Shown here: positions 1 to 8,139 of the stretch, one piece after another
How positions within the stretch are numbered: position 1 is the first letter of the stretch
How the letters are laid out: every line of letters begins with the position of its first letter
Assembly (NCBI RefSeq): GCF_002097715.1
Contig: NZ_CP020738.1
Location: 2,170,001 to 2,234,000 of the forward strand
Length of the DNA stretch: 64,000 nucleotides
Direction: 5' to 3'
DNA from: Burkholderia ubonensis subsp. mesacidophila
GTDB lineage: Bacteria > Pseudomonadota > Gammaproteobacteria > Burkholderiales > Burkholderiaceae
Translations under genes and position numbers: made by a program
The notes under the pieces: generated by a model
Seen by the model: only the letters and a program-made list of their open reading frames with translations
Database searches by the model: none
Told to the model about the DNA's origin: nothing

Positions 1-929
1 TCGTTGCGATAGCCGCGGTTGTCCGCGAGCGCTTCGGCATCGACGCGGAACAGCGGCTGCGGCAGCGCGAGCTTGTACTTCAGCGTCTCGTTGCCGCGCA
101 GGCGCGAGCCGACGACGACGAGCGCGTCGCAGGTCTTGTAGAACGCTTCGACCGCCGCATGCACGTTGAACGCGCCGAGCGTCGCCGGATGGTCTTCAGG
201 CAGCACGCCGCGGCCCTGCACGCTCGTCACGACGCCGAAGCCGAGCTTCACGAGGCGTTCGACTTCCGCGCGTGCGTGGCGCGCGCCGCCGCCGAGCCAC
301 AGCAACGGGCGGCGCTTGTTCGCGAGCGCGTCGGCGAGCTTCACGACACGCGCGCTGTCGTGCTCGCGCACCGCGACATGGGCGGGCGCGAGGTCTTCGG
401 GCCAGTCGATCTCGGCGGCCTGGATGTCGATCGGAATCTCGACGGACACCGGGCCCGTCGGCGCGGTCTGCGCGATGCGCACCGCTTCGCGGATCGTCGG
501 CAGCACGGTCTCGACCGTGCGCACGCGGAACGCGGCCTTCGAGATCGCGCCCAGCATCGTCAGCTGGTCCGGCGCTTCGTGGATGTACGCGAGATCCTGA
601 TCCAGGTACGGCGTCTCGATCTGGCCGGTGACGTGCAAGAGCGCGGTGCCGGCGGTCAGCGCCTCGACCATCGCGCCGGCCGCGTTGCCGGCCGCCGTGC
701 CGGTGCTCGTGAACGCGACGCCGAGGCCGCCCGACACGCGGGCGAGGCCGTCGGCCATATTGACCGCGCCCGCTTCGCCGCGCGCGCCGACGTAGCGGAT
801 GTTGCCGCGCGAATTGATCGCGTCGAGGATCGGCATGTTGTGGATCGAGATGACCCCGAACGCGGTCTTCACGCCGCACTGCTCGAGAAAGGCGGCGATC
901 AGCTCGCCAACCGTGATTTTGTTAGACAT
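1..929 (-). CDS. Thiamine-diphosphate-dependent enzyme (acetolactate synthase/benzoylformate decarboxylase type), C-terminus off the window
   Basis: About 309 codons are visible from the ATG at 929 and the frame is still open at the left edge. The N-terminal Pyr domain is clear. A Gly-Val-Lys-Thr-Ala-Phe-Gly stretch lies near residues 19-25, and Gly-Ala-Arg-Gly-Glu-Ala-Gly follows, placing the conserved cofactor-activating glutamate at about residue 52. The typical MADGLAR motif comes next. The middle Rossmann-like domain starts near residue 195 (LLWLGGGA). This fold makes or breaks C-C bonds next to a carbonyl, usually by decarboxylating 2-oxo acids, and acts in the cytoplasm. The start overlaps the stop of the upstream dehydrogenase by 8 bp, so it is the last visible gene of the Rieske oxygenase operon. 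A role in processing a 2-oxo acid or cleaving a ring-derived product is inferred. The substrate cannot be told. Confidence 0.9.
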   Translation of the reverse strand, partial: MSNKITVGELIAAFLEQCGVKTAFGVISIHNMPILDAINSRGNIRYVGARGEAGAVNMADGLARVSGGLGVAFTSTGTAAGNAAGAMVEALTAGTALLHVTGQIETPYLDQDLAYIHEAPDQLTMLGAISKAAFRVRTVETVLPTIREAVRIAQTAPTGPVSVEIPIDIQAAEIDWPEDLAPAHVAVREHDSARVVKLADALANKRRPLLWLGGGARHARAEVERLVKLGFGVVTSVQGRGVLPEDHPATLGAFNVHAAVEAFYKTCDALVVVGSRLRGNETLKYKLALPQPLFRVDAEALADNRGYRN

Positions 930-1719
930 GGCGTGCAAAGCCTCCAGAAACGTCGATATGGCTGCCCGTCGTGTAGGACGACAGATGCGTTGCGAGATAA
1001 AACAGCGCCCAGGCGGCCTCGTCAGGCCGGCCGAAGCGGTTCAGCGGAATGTGCTTGTTGCGGGCGAGCGCGCCTGTCCACGCTTCCCAGCTTTCGCCGG
1101 ACTGCGCCTGCGCTTCGTAGCGGCGGCGCCACTGACCCGACTCGACGATGCCGATCAGGATCGAGTTGACGCGAATGCGCTGCGGCGCCAGCTCGTTCGC
1201 GAGCGACTTCACGAGGCTCAGCACGCCCGCGCGCGCCGACGACGTCGCGACCATGTGCGGCTCCGGCTGCAGCGCGAGCAGCGAGTTCACGCAGGTGATG
1301 CTCGGCGCGGCCGCGTCGCGCAGCATCGGCAGGAATGCGCGGGTCGGGCGGATGATGCTGAAGTACTTCAGCTCGAGCTCGTCGCGCCACGCGTCGTCGG
1401 TCGTATCGGCGAAGGTCGACACGCGGCCCTGGCCCGCGTTGTTGATCAGCATGTCGGCGCGGCCGAAGCGCGCTGACACGGCCTGCGCGAAGCCGGCGAC
1501 ATCGCCTTCGTCGAGCACGTTGCAGCGCGCGGCGAGCAGCTGCGCGCCCGGGTATTTTTCGCCGAGCATGGCCTCGGCGCGCGCAAGACGCTCGGCGTCA
1601 CGACCGCAAATCGCGACCGACGCGCCCGCCTGCAGGAACCGTTCGGCCGTCGCGAGCCCGATGCCGGACGAGCCGCCCGTCACCACCGCAACCTGTCCGG
1701 TCAAATCGATCTGGATCAT
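922..1719 (-). CDS. Short-chain dehydrogenase/reductase family protein lacking the catalytic YxxxK
   Basis: This 265-residue protein has the classical SDR layout: TGGSSGIG nucleotide-binding motif (residues 14-21), NNAG near 93, and the C-terminal DVSGG segment. The family's Ser-Tyr-Lys triad is not intact. Ser146 is present, but the position 13 residues later that should be Tyr is Thr159, and the +17 position that should be Lys is Arg163. Neighbouring residues (RAGVLSLVKSLANEL) align without gaps, so this is real substitution and not a frame problem. It may be a non-classical reductase or a binding protein. The ATG at 1719 overlaps the stop of the IclR gene, and the stop overlaps the next gene, so all are co-translated. 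Confidence 0.88.
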   Translation of the reverse strand: MIQIDLTGQVAVVTGGSSGIGLATAERFLQAGASVAICGRDAERLARAEAMLGEKYPGAQLLAARCNVLDEGDVAGFAQAVSARFGRADMLINNAGQGRVSTFADTTDDAWRDELELKYFSIIRPTRAFLPMLRDAAAPSITCVNSLLALQPEPHMVATSSARAGVLSLVKSLANELAPQRIRVNSILIGIVESGQWRRRYEAQAQSGESWEAWTGALARNKHIPLNRFGRPDEAAWALFYLATHLSSYTTGSHIDVSGGFARHV

Positions 1720-2570
1720 CACAACCCCAAAGCCTTCAGAAACGTATGCTCGTCGTCCGAGCGGTAGTTGAGCCGCCGCGACAGTTCGGCCGCCGCGCGC
1801 TGCACCTTGTCGACCAGGCCGTCCGCGATCAGCACCGCGTCGATCTCCGGGCGCGGCACCGTCACCGTGATGCACGCGACGATCTTCTGCGTGTCGTTGC
1901 GCACCGGCGCGGTGACCACCGAGATGCCGCGCTCGAACGACGAGTTGCTGACGCCGTAGCCGCGCAACGCGTCCTCGCGGATCACGCTGTACAGCGCGTC
2001 GACCGTGTCCGGCGTCGCCTGCGTCATCCGCTGCAGCGCGCCTTCCGGATACAGCGCGCGCAGCTCGCCCAGCGACAGGTCGCCCATCAGCACGTGGCCG
2101 TGCGTGGTCGCGTGCGCGGGCAGCCGCGTGCCGACGTTCACCCGGATCGAGCTGAACACCGGCGCCTGGCTCTGCGCCTTCGCGACGAACACCACGTCGC
2201 GGCCGTCGCGGATCACGATGTGCGTCGTGAAGCCGGTTGCGTCGCGCAGGCTTTCGATCACCGGCAGGCCGAGATCGGTCAGCTCGAGCGAGCTCAGGTA
2301 TTCGAAGCCGAGCCGCAGCACCGCGATGCCGAGCTTGTAGTTGCGGTCCTTGTCCGCGCGCTCGAGGAAGCCGAGCGATTCGAGCGTCTGCAGCAGGCGG
2401 AACACCGTCGTGCGCGGAATGCCGAGCCGCTTCGACAGCTCCGGCGCGCCGAGCACCGGCTCGCGCGGCGAGAACTCCGCGAGAATCCTCAAGCCCCGCT
2501 CGAGGCCCGGCACCACGTAGTTCGCTTCGCCCTTCGCGCCTTCGGTTTCGTTCAACAGCGGTTCGCTCAT
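1719..2570 (-). CDS. IclR-family transcriptional regulator
   Basis: The protein has 283 residues. The N-terminal winged helix-turn-helix (about residues 20-80) contains the IclR-type start VPGLERGLRILAEF and the recognition-helix segment IPRTTVFRLLQTLE. The C-terminal IclR effector-binding domain follows, with the characteristic GTRLPAHATTHGHVLM stretch near 165-180. Such proteins bind palindromic operators as dimers of dimers and respond to an aromatic or organic-acid ligand. It is embedded in the operon it probably controls. The likely operators are the two TGTTCC-N6-GGAACA palindromes at 6606-6623 and 6889-6906. A paralogue with the same domain order lies at 9306-10259. The start overlaps the upstream hydrolase stop by 4 bp. 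Confidence 0.95.
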   Translation of the reverse strand: MSEPLLNETEGAKGEANYVVPGLERGLRILAEFSPREPVLGAPELSKRLGIPRTTVFRLLQTLESLGFLERADKDRNYKLGIAVLRLGFEYLSSLELTDLGLPVIESLRDATGFTTHIVIRDGRDVVFVAKAQSQAPVFSSIRVNVGTRLPAHATTHGHVLMGDLSLGELRALYPEGALQRMTQATPDTVDALYSVIREDALRGYGVSNSSFERGISVVTAPVRNDTQKIVACITVTVPRPEIDAVLIADGLVDKVQRAAAELSRRLNYRSDDEHTFLKALGL

Positions 2571-3493
2571 GCCATCCCCCGCTGCGCGTCGCACTGACGG
2601 CAGAACCCGTCGATCAGCGCGGAATAGACGGCCGGCGCTTCCACGTAACCCGCATGCCCGACCTGCGGAATCACCTGCAGCCCGACGTGTGCGGCCGCGG
2701 CGATCCGCTCGCACGCGGCGGGCGGCGTGATCGCGTCGTTCGCGCCGACGGCCACCGCCGCGCGGCCGCGAAAGCCCGCGAGGTCGGATGCGAGATCGGC
2801 GTTCGCGAGCAGATGCGTCGCCTGCGCGTAGCCGGCCGGCACGATGCGCGCCATGTTCCAGCGCACCCAGGCGCGCGCGTCCTCGCACGCGTTGCCGGAC
2901 AGCATGTTGCCGCTGCGCTGCGCGGCGAGCCCGGCGGGGCCGAGTTCGTCGAGCATCGCGAGCCGCGCGTCGCGGCGCGACGCGCGCGTCTCGGCCGGCG
3001 CGCTGCCGTAGCCGCCCGCGGGCGAGATCAGCAGCAGCCCGGCGACGCGCTCCGGCATCACGCGGGCGAAGCCGCCCGCGACGATCGCGCCGAGCGAATG
3101 GCCGACCAGCACGCAGCGGTCGACGCCGAGCGCATCGAGCCACGCGCCGAGCGACGCCGCGTAGTCGGCGGCGGCCGGCGATGCGCCGCGCACCGGCGTC
3201 GACGCACCGTAGCCGGGTGCGTCCCAGGCGAACACGCGCCGCGAGGCGCCGAGCGCATCGAGCTGACGCACCCACGACGCGGCGCCCGAGCCGATGCCGT
3301 GCAGCAGCACGACGGGGTGCGCGCGGCCGGCCAAGGTGCGACCGGCCAAGGTGCGATCCGCATGCTGCGCGCCGGCCGCGCGATAGCCGATCGTGCCGGC
3401 CGCGCCGGCCGCGCAGCGCTGCTCGGGAAACCGCTCGAGCAGCGCCGCGAAGCTCGCGATGCGCTCGCGCGCACGTTTGTCGATGACACTCAT
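2567..3493 (-). CDS. Alpha/beta-fold hydrolase
   Basis: The protein has 308 residues. An oxyanion-hole motif VVLLHGIGSG lies near residue 61, the nucleophile elbow is GHSLG (about 129-133), the acid is in GANDAITP, and the histidine is in VGHAGYVEAP. The Ser-Asp-His triad is therefore complete. Relatives include meta-cleavage product hydrolases, esterases and lactonases. In this operon a C-C or ester/lactone hydrolysis step after ring oxidation is plausible but inferred. A 15-bp tandem duplication at 3326-3355 gives a doubled TLAGR in a linker ahead of the core, outside any motif. ATG at 3493. The stop overlaps the IclR start. Confidence 0.92.
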   Translation of the reverse strand: MSVIDKRARERIASFAALLERFPEQRCAAGAAGTIGYRAAGAQHADRTLAGRTLAGRAHPVVLLHGIGSGAASWVRQLDALGASRRVFAWDAPGYGASTPVRGASPAAADYAASLGAWLDALGVDRCVLVGHSLGAIVAGGFARVMPERVAGLLLISPAGGYGSAPAETRASRRDARLAMLDELGPAGLAAQRSGNMLSGNACEDARAWVRWNMARIVPAGYAQATHLLANADLASDLAGFRGRAAVAVGANDAITPPAACERIAAAAHVGLQVIPQVGHAGYVEAPAVYSALIDGFCRQCDAQRGMA

Positions 3494-3511
3494 CGCTTCA
3501 CCTGTCCGCGC

Positions 3512-4039
3512 TCAACGCTTGATCTTCGCGAGCGGCGAATCCGGCGGATACGTCGGCGTGATCGGCTTCGGCGAACCGAGCATCACGCACATCAGCGCGT
3601 CTTCCTCGCCGATGTTGATCTCCGTGCGGTACACGCCCGGCGGCACCGAAATCAGGTCGCGCTCGCCGAGGATCGCTTCCCAGGTCTCGCCGTCGCGCTC
3701 GCAGATCACCTTCATCTTGCCGCGCAGCACGAAGAAGATTTCCTCGACGTCGATGTGGATGTGGCTCGGGCCGATGTTGCCGGCCGGGATCACCATCGTC
3801 GAGAACGTGAAGTTGCCGGCCGGCACCGTGTTGACGTCCTTCGCGACGCCCGTGCCGCCCGTGCCGACGTAACGCATCTGCGCACGGCGATACGTCGGGT
3901 CGTAGTCGGCCTGGAACTTCAGCGCGTCCCAGTCGTAGCGCCGCGTCGCGTAGCGCGCGACGCGCCCTTCCATCCAGTCGGCAAAGCTCGCGCTTTCCGG
4001 TTGATCCCACGACTTGCGTTCGATATCGGCGTCCGCCAT
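3512..4039 (-). CDS. Cupin-domain protein
   Basis: The protein has 175 residues from the second of two in-frame ATGs (4045 and 4039). An AGGAG sits 6 nt before the ATG at 4039 but directly abuts the first one, so 4039 is preferred. The C-terminal half is a single cupin barrel with HIHIDVEEIFFVLRG, giving the two-His-plus-Glu metal site, and a second motif PPGVYRTEINIG in which the usual histidine is replaced by Tyr or Thr. The role could be a metal dioxygenase, an isomerase or a stabilising partner. The gene lies between the hydrolase (18 bp away) and a dehydrogenase in the same operon. Substrate unknown. Confidence 0.9.
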   Translation of the reverse strand: MADADIERKSWDQPESASFADWMEGRVARYATRRYDWDALKFQADYDPTYRRAQMRYVGTGGTGVAKDVNTVPAGNFTFSTMVIPAGNIGPSHIHIDVEEIFFVLRGKMKVICERDGETWEAILGERDLISVPPGVYRTEINIGEEDALMCVMLGSPKPITPTYPPDSPLAKIKR

Positions 4040-4065
4040 CGTCATCTCCTAAAGAGTGGAAACCA

Positions 4066-4836
4066 TCAGTTCATTACGAAGCCGCCGTTGACCGGCAGCA
4101 GTTGACCCGTCACGAAGCGCGCGGCGTCGGACAGCAGGAACAGCACCGGGCCCGTCACGTCGTCGGGCACCTGCGCGCGCGTCAGCGCGCGGCCCTGCTG
4201 GTAATACGCGTGGCGCTCGGCCGGCACGTAGGCCGTCGCCTCGACTTCGGTGAGGCCCGGCGCGATCGCGTTGACCGTCACGCCGTGCCCGCCGAATTCG
4301 CGGGCCTGCGCGTGCGTCATCGCGATCACCGCGCCCTTGCTGGCGACATACGCGAGCAGCTTCGGCGCGCCCCACAGCGCGGTGTCCGACGCGAGATTCA
4401 CGATCGCGCCGCGCCCCGACTGCGCGAGGTACGGCAGCGCCGCATTGCTCGCGAGCCACAGGCCGCGCACGTTCACGTTCATCACCGCGTCCCAGGTCGC
4501 GGCGTCGAGTTCCGTCGACAGCTTGCCGCCCGAGTTCGTGATCGCCGCGTTGTTGATCAGGCCGTCGATGCCGCCGAGCGCCGCCGCGCCCTGCGCGACG
4601 AACGCATGAACGCTGGCCGGATCGGCCAGGTCGAGCGCGAAGAAATGCGCGGCGTGGCCCTGCGCCGCGAGCTGTGCGGCGAGCGCGCGACCCTCGTCGG
4701 CCAGCACGTCGCCGAACGCGACCTGCGCGCCGGCGGCGACGAGCGCCTTCACGAACGCCGCGCCGAGACCGCGCGCACCGCCGGTGACGAGCACGCGCCG
4801 GCCGGCGAGCGACACGACCGGAGCGTGGTCAGCCAT
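4066..4836 (-). CDS. Short-chain dehydrogenase/reductase, intact catalytic triad
   Basis: The protein has 256 residues with TGGARGLG at 18-25, NNAA at 95-98, and an intact Ser150-Tyr163-Lys167 triad (LAYVASKGAV). The C-terminus is VNGGF. It is a classical NAD(P)-dependent SDR. Immediately downstream of a Rieske oxygenase, the expected job is oxidation of a cis-dihydrodiol or hydroxyl product, which is inferred from context. The ATG at 4836 overlaps the 3' end of the oxygenase gene by 8 bp. It contrasts with the second SDR of the operon (922-1719), which has lost Tyr and Lys. Confidence 0.94.
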   Translation of the reverse strand: MADHAPVVSLAGRRVLVTGGARGLGAAFVKALVAAGAQVAFGDVLADEGRALAAQLAAQGHAAHFFALDLADPASVHAFVAQGAAALGGIDGLINNAAITNSGGKLSTELDAATWDAVMNVNVRGLWLASNAALPYLAQSGRGAIVNLASDTALWGAPKLLAYVASKGAVIAMTHAQAREFGGHGVTVNAIAPGLTEVEATAYVPAERHAYYQQGRALTRAQVPDDVTGPVLFLLSDAARFVTGQLLPVNGGFVMN

Positions 4837-5899
4837 GAGCGGACTCCGACGCGGCGTGCGCCGCGCGATGCGCGTCGAGCGCGGACAGATGCTCCTGCGC
4901 GCGCTGGCGCAGCATCCGGCGCACGCGCGTGATGCCGACGTCGTGCTGGTACAGGTATTCGTGATCGCGTGCGTTCGGCGCGAGGCTCTCGAGCACGTAA
5001 CGATCCTGCTCGAGCACGTCCCAGTGCAGGCCTTCGAGGCGGTTGCGGTACATGAAGCGCCACACGTCGCGCTGCCAGCCGCTGACCTTGCGGGTGCGCC
5101 AGAAATAGACCTGGCAGTGGTCGTCGTCGACCGGCGTCGCGAAGCCGATGATCCCGAAGTTGCCGCCCGGGCCGAACTTCTGCTTGTACGGAATCGCGAG
5201 ACGCATCCACAGGCAGCCGGTCTCGCCGAGCTCGACCCAGTCGAAGTTCACGTCGCGCTGGCCGACCTTCTCGAACATCAGGCCCGTTTCCGTCTTGCGC
5301 ACGCGCATGTCGGCCTGCTTGTCGCCTTCGGCCATCGAGTGCGACGTCGCGTGCAGGTACGCGCCGTGCATCGGGTCCATCACGTTGTCGATCGCGTACT
5401 GGTAATTGCACGTCCAGTTCGACACGCAGAGAAAATGCGCGAACTCGCCGGCGACCAGTTCTTCCGGCAGGTTCAGCGGCGCGGCTTGCGCGTGCGCGTC
5501 GTCGCCGAACCACAGGAAGATCGCGCCGGCCTGCTCCCGGACCGGATACGACTTCACGCACTTCGTGCCTTCGAGCGGACAGTTCGACACGGCCGGCACG
5601 CGATTGACCGTGCCCGAGCCGTCGACCTCGACGCCGTGATACCAGCACGCGAGGTTGCCGCCGAGATTCCAGCCGAGCGACAGGCGCGCGCCGCGGTGCG
5701 GGCAGCGATCCTCGAGCGCGTGGACCTGGCCGTCGTGGTCGCGCCACAGCACGATCTGCTCGGACAGGCGCGTGAGGCCGACGGGCGCGTTCGACACCTG
5801 CCAGCTCGGCGCGACGGGATACCAGTAGTTCTTGATGCCGCGGTCGAGATAGTCGCGGACCGGGTCGGATTGGGAGGCGTGTTGTGCGGGGGACGTCAT
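4829..5899 (-). CDS. Rieske non-haem iron oxygenase, large subunit
   Basis: The protein has 356 residues. The Rieske [2Fe-2S] site is Cys66-Pro-His68 and Cys85-Trp-Tyr-His88. The mononuclear iron site is in the segment 172-183 with Asn172, Asp175, His178 and His183 (N-x2-D-x2-H-x4-H). The bridging Asp between Rieske and iron centres of neighbouring subunits is present. The length is typical of single-component-alpha phthalate/vanillate-type oxygenases, which work without a small subunit, and none is encoded nearby. The ferredoxin is supplied by 6256-6573. No ferredoxin reductase is seen in the window. Substrate not predictable: demethylation, decarboxylative hydroxylation and dihydroxylation are all possible. 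Confidence 0.95.
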   Translation of the reverse strand: MTSPAQHASQSDPVRDYLDRGIKNYWYPVAPSWQVSNAPVGLTRLSEQIVLWRDHDGQVHALEDRCPHRGARLSLGWNLGGNLACWYHGVEVDGSGTVNRVPAVSNCPLEGTKCVKSYPVREQAGAIFLWFGDDAHAQAAPLNLPEELVAGEFAHFLCVSNWTCNYQYAIDNVMDPMHGAYLHATSHSMAEGDKQADMRVRKTETGLMFEKVGQRDVNFDWVELGETGCLWMRLAIPYKQKFGPGGNFGIIGFATPVDDDHCQVYFWRTRKVSGWQRDVWRFMYRNRLEGLHWDVLEQDRYVLESLAPNARDHEYLYQHDVGITRVRRMLRQRAQEHLSALDAHRAAHAASESAHG

Positions 5900-5942
5900 C
5901 AGTGTGCTCCGGATTCGGTTGTCGTCTTGGCGGGGCGTACGG

Positions 5943-6254
5943 TTATTCCGCGAGCGAGGCCATCTCGGCGCAGAAGCGCTCGGGTGTCCACGGCGCGCCG
6001 TCCGGCGCGCGGAAGCCGAGACGGTTCAGGCCCGCGACGACGTCGTCCAGCTCGGTCGCGCCGGCTTCGAACACGCGTTCGAGCGCGTCGCCGAGATCGT
6101 TCTCGTATTGCGTGGGCTCGGCCTTGCGGGTCTGCCAGACGCGGTTCTCGACCTGGCCCGGGATCTCGATCTGCCCCTTGCCCGCGACGTTGTTCGGCTG
6201 CGGCGCCACCCACGGCTTCAGGAAGGGATTGAAGTTCACGGTCGCTTCTTTCAT
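5943..6254 (-). CDS. Small recombinase-like helix-turn-helix protein
   Basis: The protein has 103 residues from the ATG at 6254, 1 nt after the ferredoxin stop, so it is translationally coupled. The first half is rich in Pro, Asn and Gln. The second half is helical and ends in a segment resembling the HTH found after serine recombinase domains (RLGFRAPDGAPWTPERFCAEM). No catalytic residues are seen. Placement between ferredoxin and oxygenase suggests it belongs to the oxygenase system, perhaps as an assembly or accessory factor, but the function is unknown. The 43-bp gap to the oxygenase holds no other gene. Confidence 0.8.
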   Translation of the reverse strand: MKEATVNFNPFLKPWVAPQPNNVAGKGQIEIPGQVENRVWQTRKAEPTQYENDLGDALERVFEAGATELDDVVAGLNRLGFRAPDGAPWTPERFCAEMASLAE

Positions 6255-6255
6255 T

Positions 6256-6573
6256 TCATTCCACCTTGATCTGGATTTCCTCGCCGGCAAGCCGCACCGC
6301 GTACTGCTTCAGCGCGCGGCCGCCCGGCCCCTTCAGGCACTGGCCCGTCCTGATGTCGAACACGGCTTCGTGCAGCGGGCATTCGACGGTGCCTTCGTCC
6401 ACAAAGCCCTGCGTCAGCAGCGCATACGCGTGCGGGCACACGTTTTCGAGCGCGTACACCTCGTCGCCGACGCGGTAGATCCCGATCTCGACGCCGTCGG
6501 TCCGCTTGAACTCGATCGGCGTGTCTTCCGACAGCGCGCCGGCGTGCCCGGCGCAAATCCATTGTTCAGACAT
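6256..6573 (-). CDS. Rieske-type ferredoxin
   Basis: The protein has 105 residues, the normal size for a Rieske ferredoxin. The cluster ligands are Cys46-Pro-His48 and Cys65-Pro-Leu-His68 with a 16-residue spacing. It would pass electrons from a reductase to the oxygenase encoded two genes downstream. It is the first gene of the operon. The start has a GGAAGGG ribosome-binding site a few bases upstream. A promoter and an operator-like palindrome lie at 6606-6646. Confidence 0.95.
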   Translation of the reverse strand: MSEQWICAGHAGALSEDTPIEFKRTDGVEIGIYRVGDEVYALENVCPHAYALLTQGFVDEGTVECPLHEAVFDIRTGQCLKGPGGRALKQYAVRLAGEEIQIKVE

Positions 6574-6605
6574 CTCTCACCCTTCCTTCTGATCGACGCT
6601 TGGCT

Positions 6606-6646
6606 TGTTCCATACCCGGAACAGCAGTTTATGGATGGTGATTATA
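6606..6646 (-). promoter_or_regulatory. Catabolic operon promoter with IclR-type operator
   Basis: Reading leftwards, a perfect TATAAT -10 box lies at 6646-6641. The -35 is poor (T-rich, about 17-18 bp upstream). Roughly 10 bp after the predicted start site is the palindrome TGTTCC-N6-GGAACA (6606-6623), with perfect 6-bp arms. A site at this position would block transcription when bound. The same palindrome recurs at the porin promoter (6889-6906), arguing for one regulator of both, most simply the IclR protein of this operon. Confidence 0.6.
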
Positions 6647-6862
6647 GGAGCGACTTTCCGGGAGAAAAACAAAAAGCTGTGCGTCCTAGGGAAAACACCG
6701 ACCAACAGGTCGGCGATTGCCGCGACGCGCTTGAAATTTCGAAAATCCGCTTATGTTTCGCGTATTTGCGGGCCATGTCAGGATGCGGCCGGGCGATGAC
6801 AGCCATCTCCGGCCGCTGCTCAGACCCGATAAATTTATTTTTTTCCGCATTTCCCGCCGCCC

Positions 6863-6906
6863 TATACTTCATTCCACCAGAGGCACATTGTTCCTTATAT
6901 GGAACA
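6863..6906 (+). promoter_or_regulatory. Porin promoter region with second copy of the IclR-type operator
   Basis: A TATACT hexamer at 6863-6868 is a reasonable -10 box for the rightward porin gene. No good -35 is seen. The palindrome TGTTCC-N6-GGAACA lies at 6889-6906, about 20 bp after the -10, mirroring the arrangement at the divergent operon. The arms are identical to the copy at 6606-6623, while the 6-bp spacers differ (TTATAT here, ATACCC there). The remaining 240 bp between the two operators contain no gene. Confidence 0.55.
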
Positions 6907-7008
6907 TGAAAGTGTCCATCTTGTGGTGGATGTGCGCAGCAGGCAGGTCGGCCGGTGCGCGCGCCCGCCCCGTATTCATTCGAGCGAGAGCGTCAGGAAG
7001 GAGATCAA

Positions 7009-8088
7009 ATGGTCAAGCAAGCGGTAGCGGCGGCGGTCGTCGGGTTCGGCGTCGCGTCCGGCGCATGGGCGCAGAGCAGCGTGACGCTGTACGGCAGCAC
7101 GGATGCGGGCGTCGCCTATGTGAACAACGTCGGCGGCCACGCGAAGTGGGCGATGATCCAGGGCAATACGCAGCCCGACCGCTGGGGCCTGAAGGGCAAG
7201 GAAGACCTGGGCGGCGGCCTGTCGGCGATCTTCCAGCTCGAAAACGGCTTCTATACGAACAACGGCCAGTTCGCGACCGCGAACACGATCTGGAACCGCG
7301 CCGCGTGGGTCGGCCTCGATTCCACGCGCTACGGCACGCTGACCCTCGGCCGCCAGACGCCGCTGTCGTTCGACTATCTCGATCCGCTCAGCACCGCGTA
7401 CCTCGCGGCGAGCTGGTACGCGTTCCATCCGGGCAACATCGACGGCCTCGCCGCGACCGGCAACGTGCCGTACAACAACGCGATCAAGTACCGCTCGCCG
7501 AGTTTCGCGGGCTTCAGCGCCGCGGCGGTGATGGCGCTCGGCAACACGACGAACTTCTCGACCGGCAAGTCGGTCGGCGTCGCGCTGAACTATGCGAACG
7601 GGCCATTCAAGGCGTCGGCCGTCTATTCGAGCGAGCACGACCGTTCGATCCTGATCGGCCAGACCGGGATCGCGAACTTCCAGGGGCAGAACACCGCGAA
7701 CGGCTATCTCGCGAGCAAGGTCGAGAACATCGGCGCGGGCGCGTCGTACCAGTTCGGCGACTTCCTCGTGCACGGGCTCTACACGCGCGCGAAGATGCAG
7801 TCGAACGGCCATTCGGACACGTTCCAGAGCTACGACGCCGGCGTGAACTACCGCACCAGCCCGTTCAACACGATCGCGGGCGGCGCGGCGACGTCGACGC
7901 TGGCGGGCCGGCGCTGGACCCAGCTCGAGCTAGGCGACATCTATGCGCTGTCGAAGCGCACGCAGCTCTATGCGAACGTGCTCGTCGAGCACGCGTCGGG
8001 CGGCGCGAAGGCGGCGTTCTTCACGGCCGGCGTGTCGAGCACGGCGAACCAGGTCGTCGTGCTGGCGGGGATCCACCACTCGTTCTGA
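7009..8088 (+). CDS. Gram-negative trimeric porin (Burkholderia OmpC-like)
   Basis: The protein has 359 residues from the ATG at 7009, which has a strong AAGGAG 6 nt upstream. In-frame starts further left lack this. The signal peptide is about 21 residues, cut after Ala-Trp-Ala. The mature protein begins QSSVTLYGSTDAG, the standard first strand of Burkholderia porins. It ends in a C-terminal phenylalanine (HHSF), the outer-membrane beta-barrel assembly signal. Length and pattern fit a 16-stranded trimeric porin. Divergent from the Rieske operon with a shared operator motif, it probably admits the operon's substrate. That is inference. Confidence 0.95.
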   Translation: MVKQAVAAAVVGFGVASGAWAQSSVTLYGSTDAGVAYVNNVGGHAKWAMIQGNTQPDRWGLKGKEDLGGGLSAIFQLENGFYTNNGQFATANTIWNRAAWVGLDSTRYGTLTLGRQTPLSFDYLDPLSTAYLAASWYAFHPGNIDGLAATGNVPYNNAIKYRSPSFAGFSAAAVMALGNTTNFSTGKSVGVALNYANGPFKASAVYSSEHDRSILIGQTGIANFQGQNTANGYLASKVENIGAGASYQFGDFLVHGLYTRAKMQSNGHSDTFQSYDAGVNYRTSPFNTIAGGAATSTLAGRRWTQLELGDIYALSKRTQLYANVLVEHASGGAKAAFFTAGVSSTANQVVVLAGIHHSF

Positions 8089-8139
8089 CGCGGTGGCTGT
8101 GCCGCGTACGGTCGCGCGCGACGCAGCGGCTGCGGGCCG

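Noticed and set aside
3326..3355. 15-bp tandem duplication in the hydrolase gene as a sign of inactivation
   Set aside because: It adds five residues in frame in a linker, and all catalytic motifs are intact.
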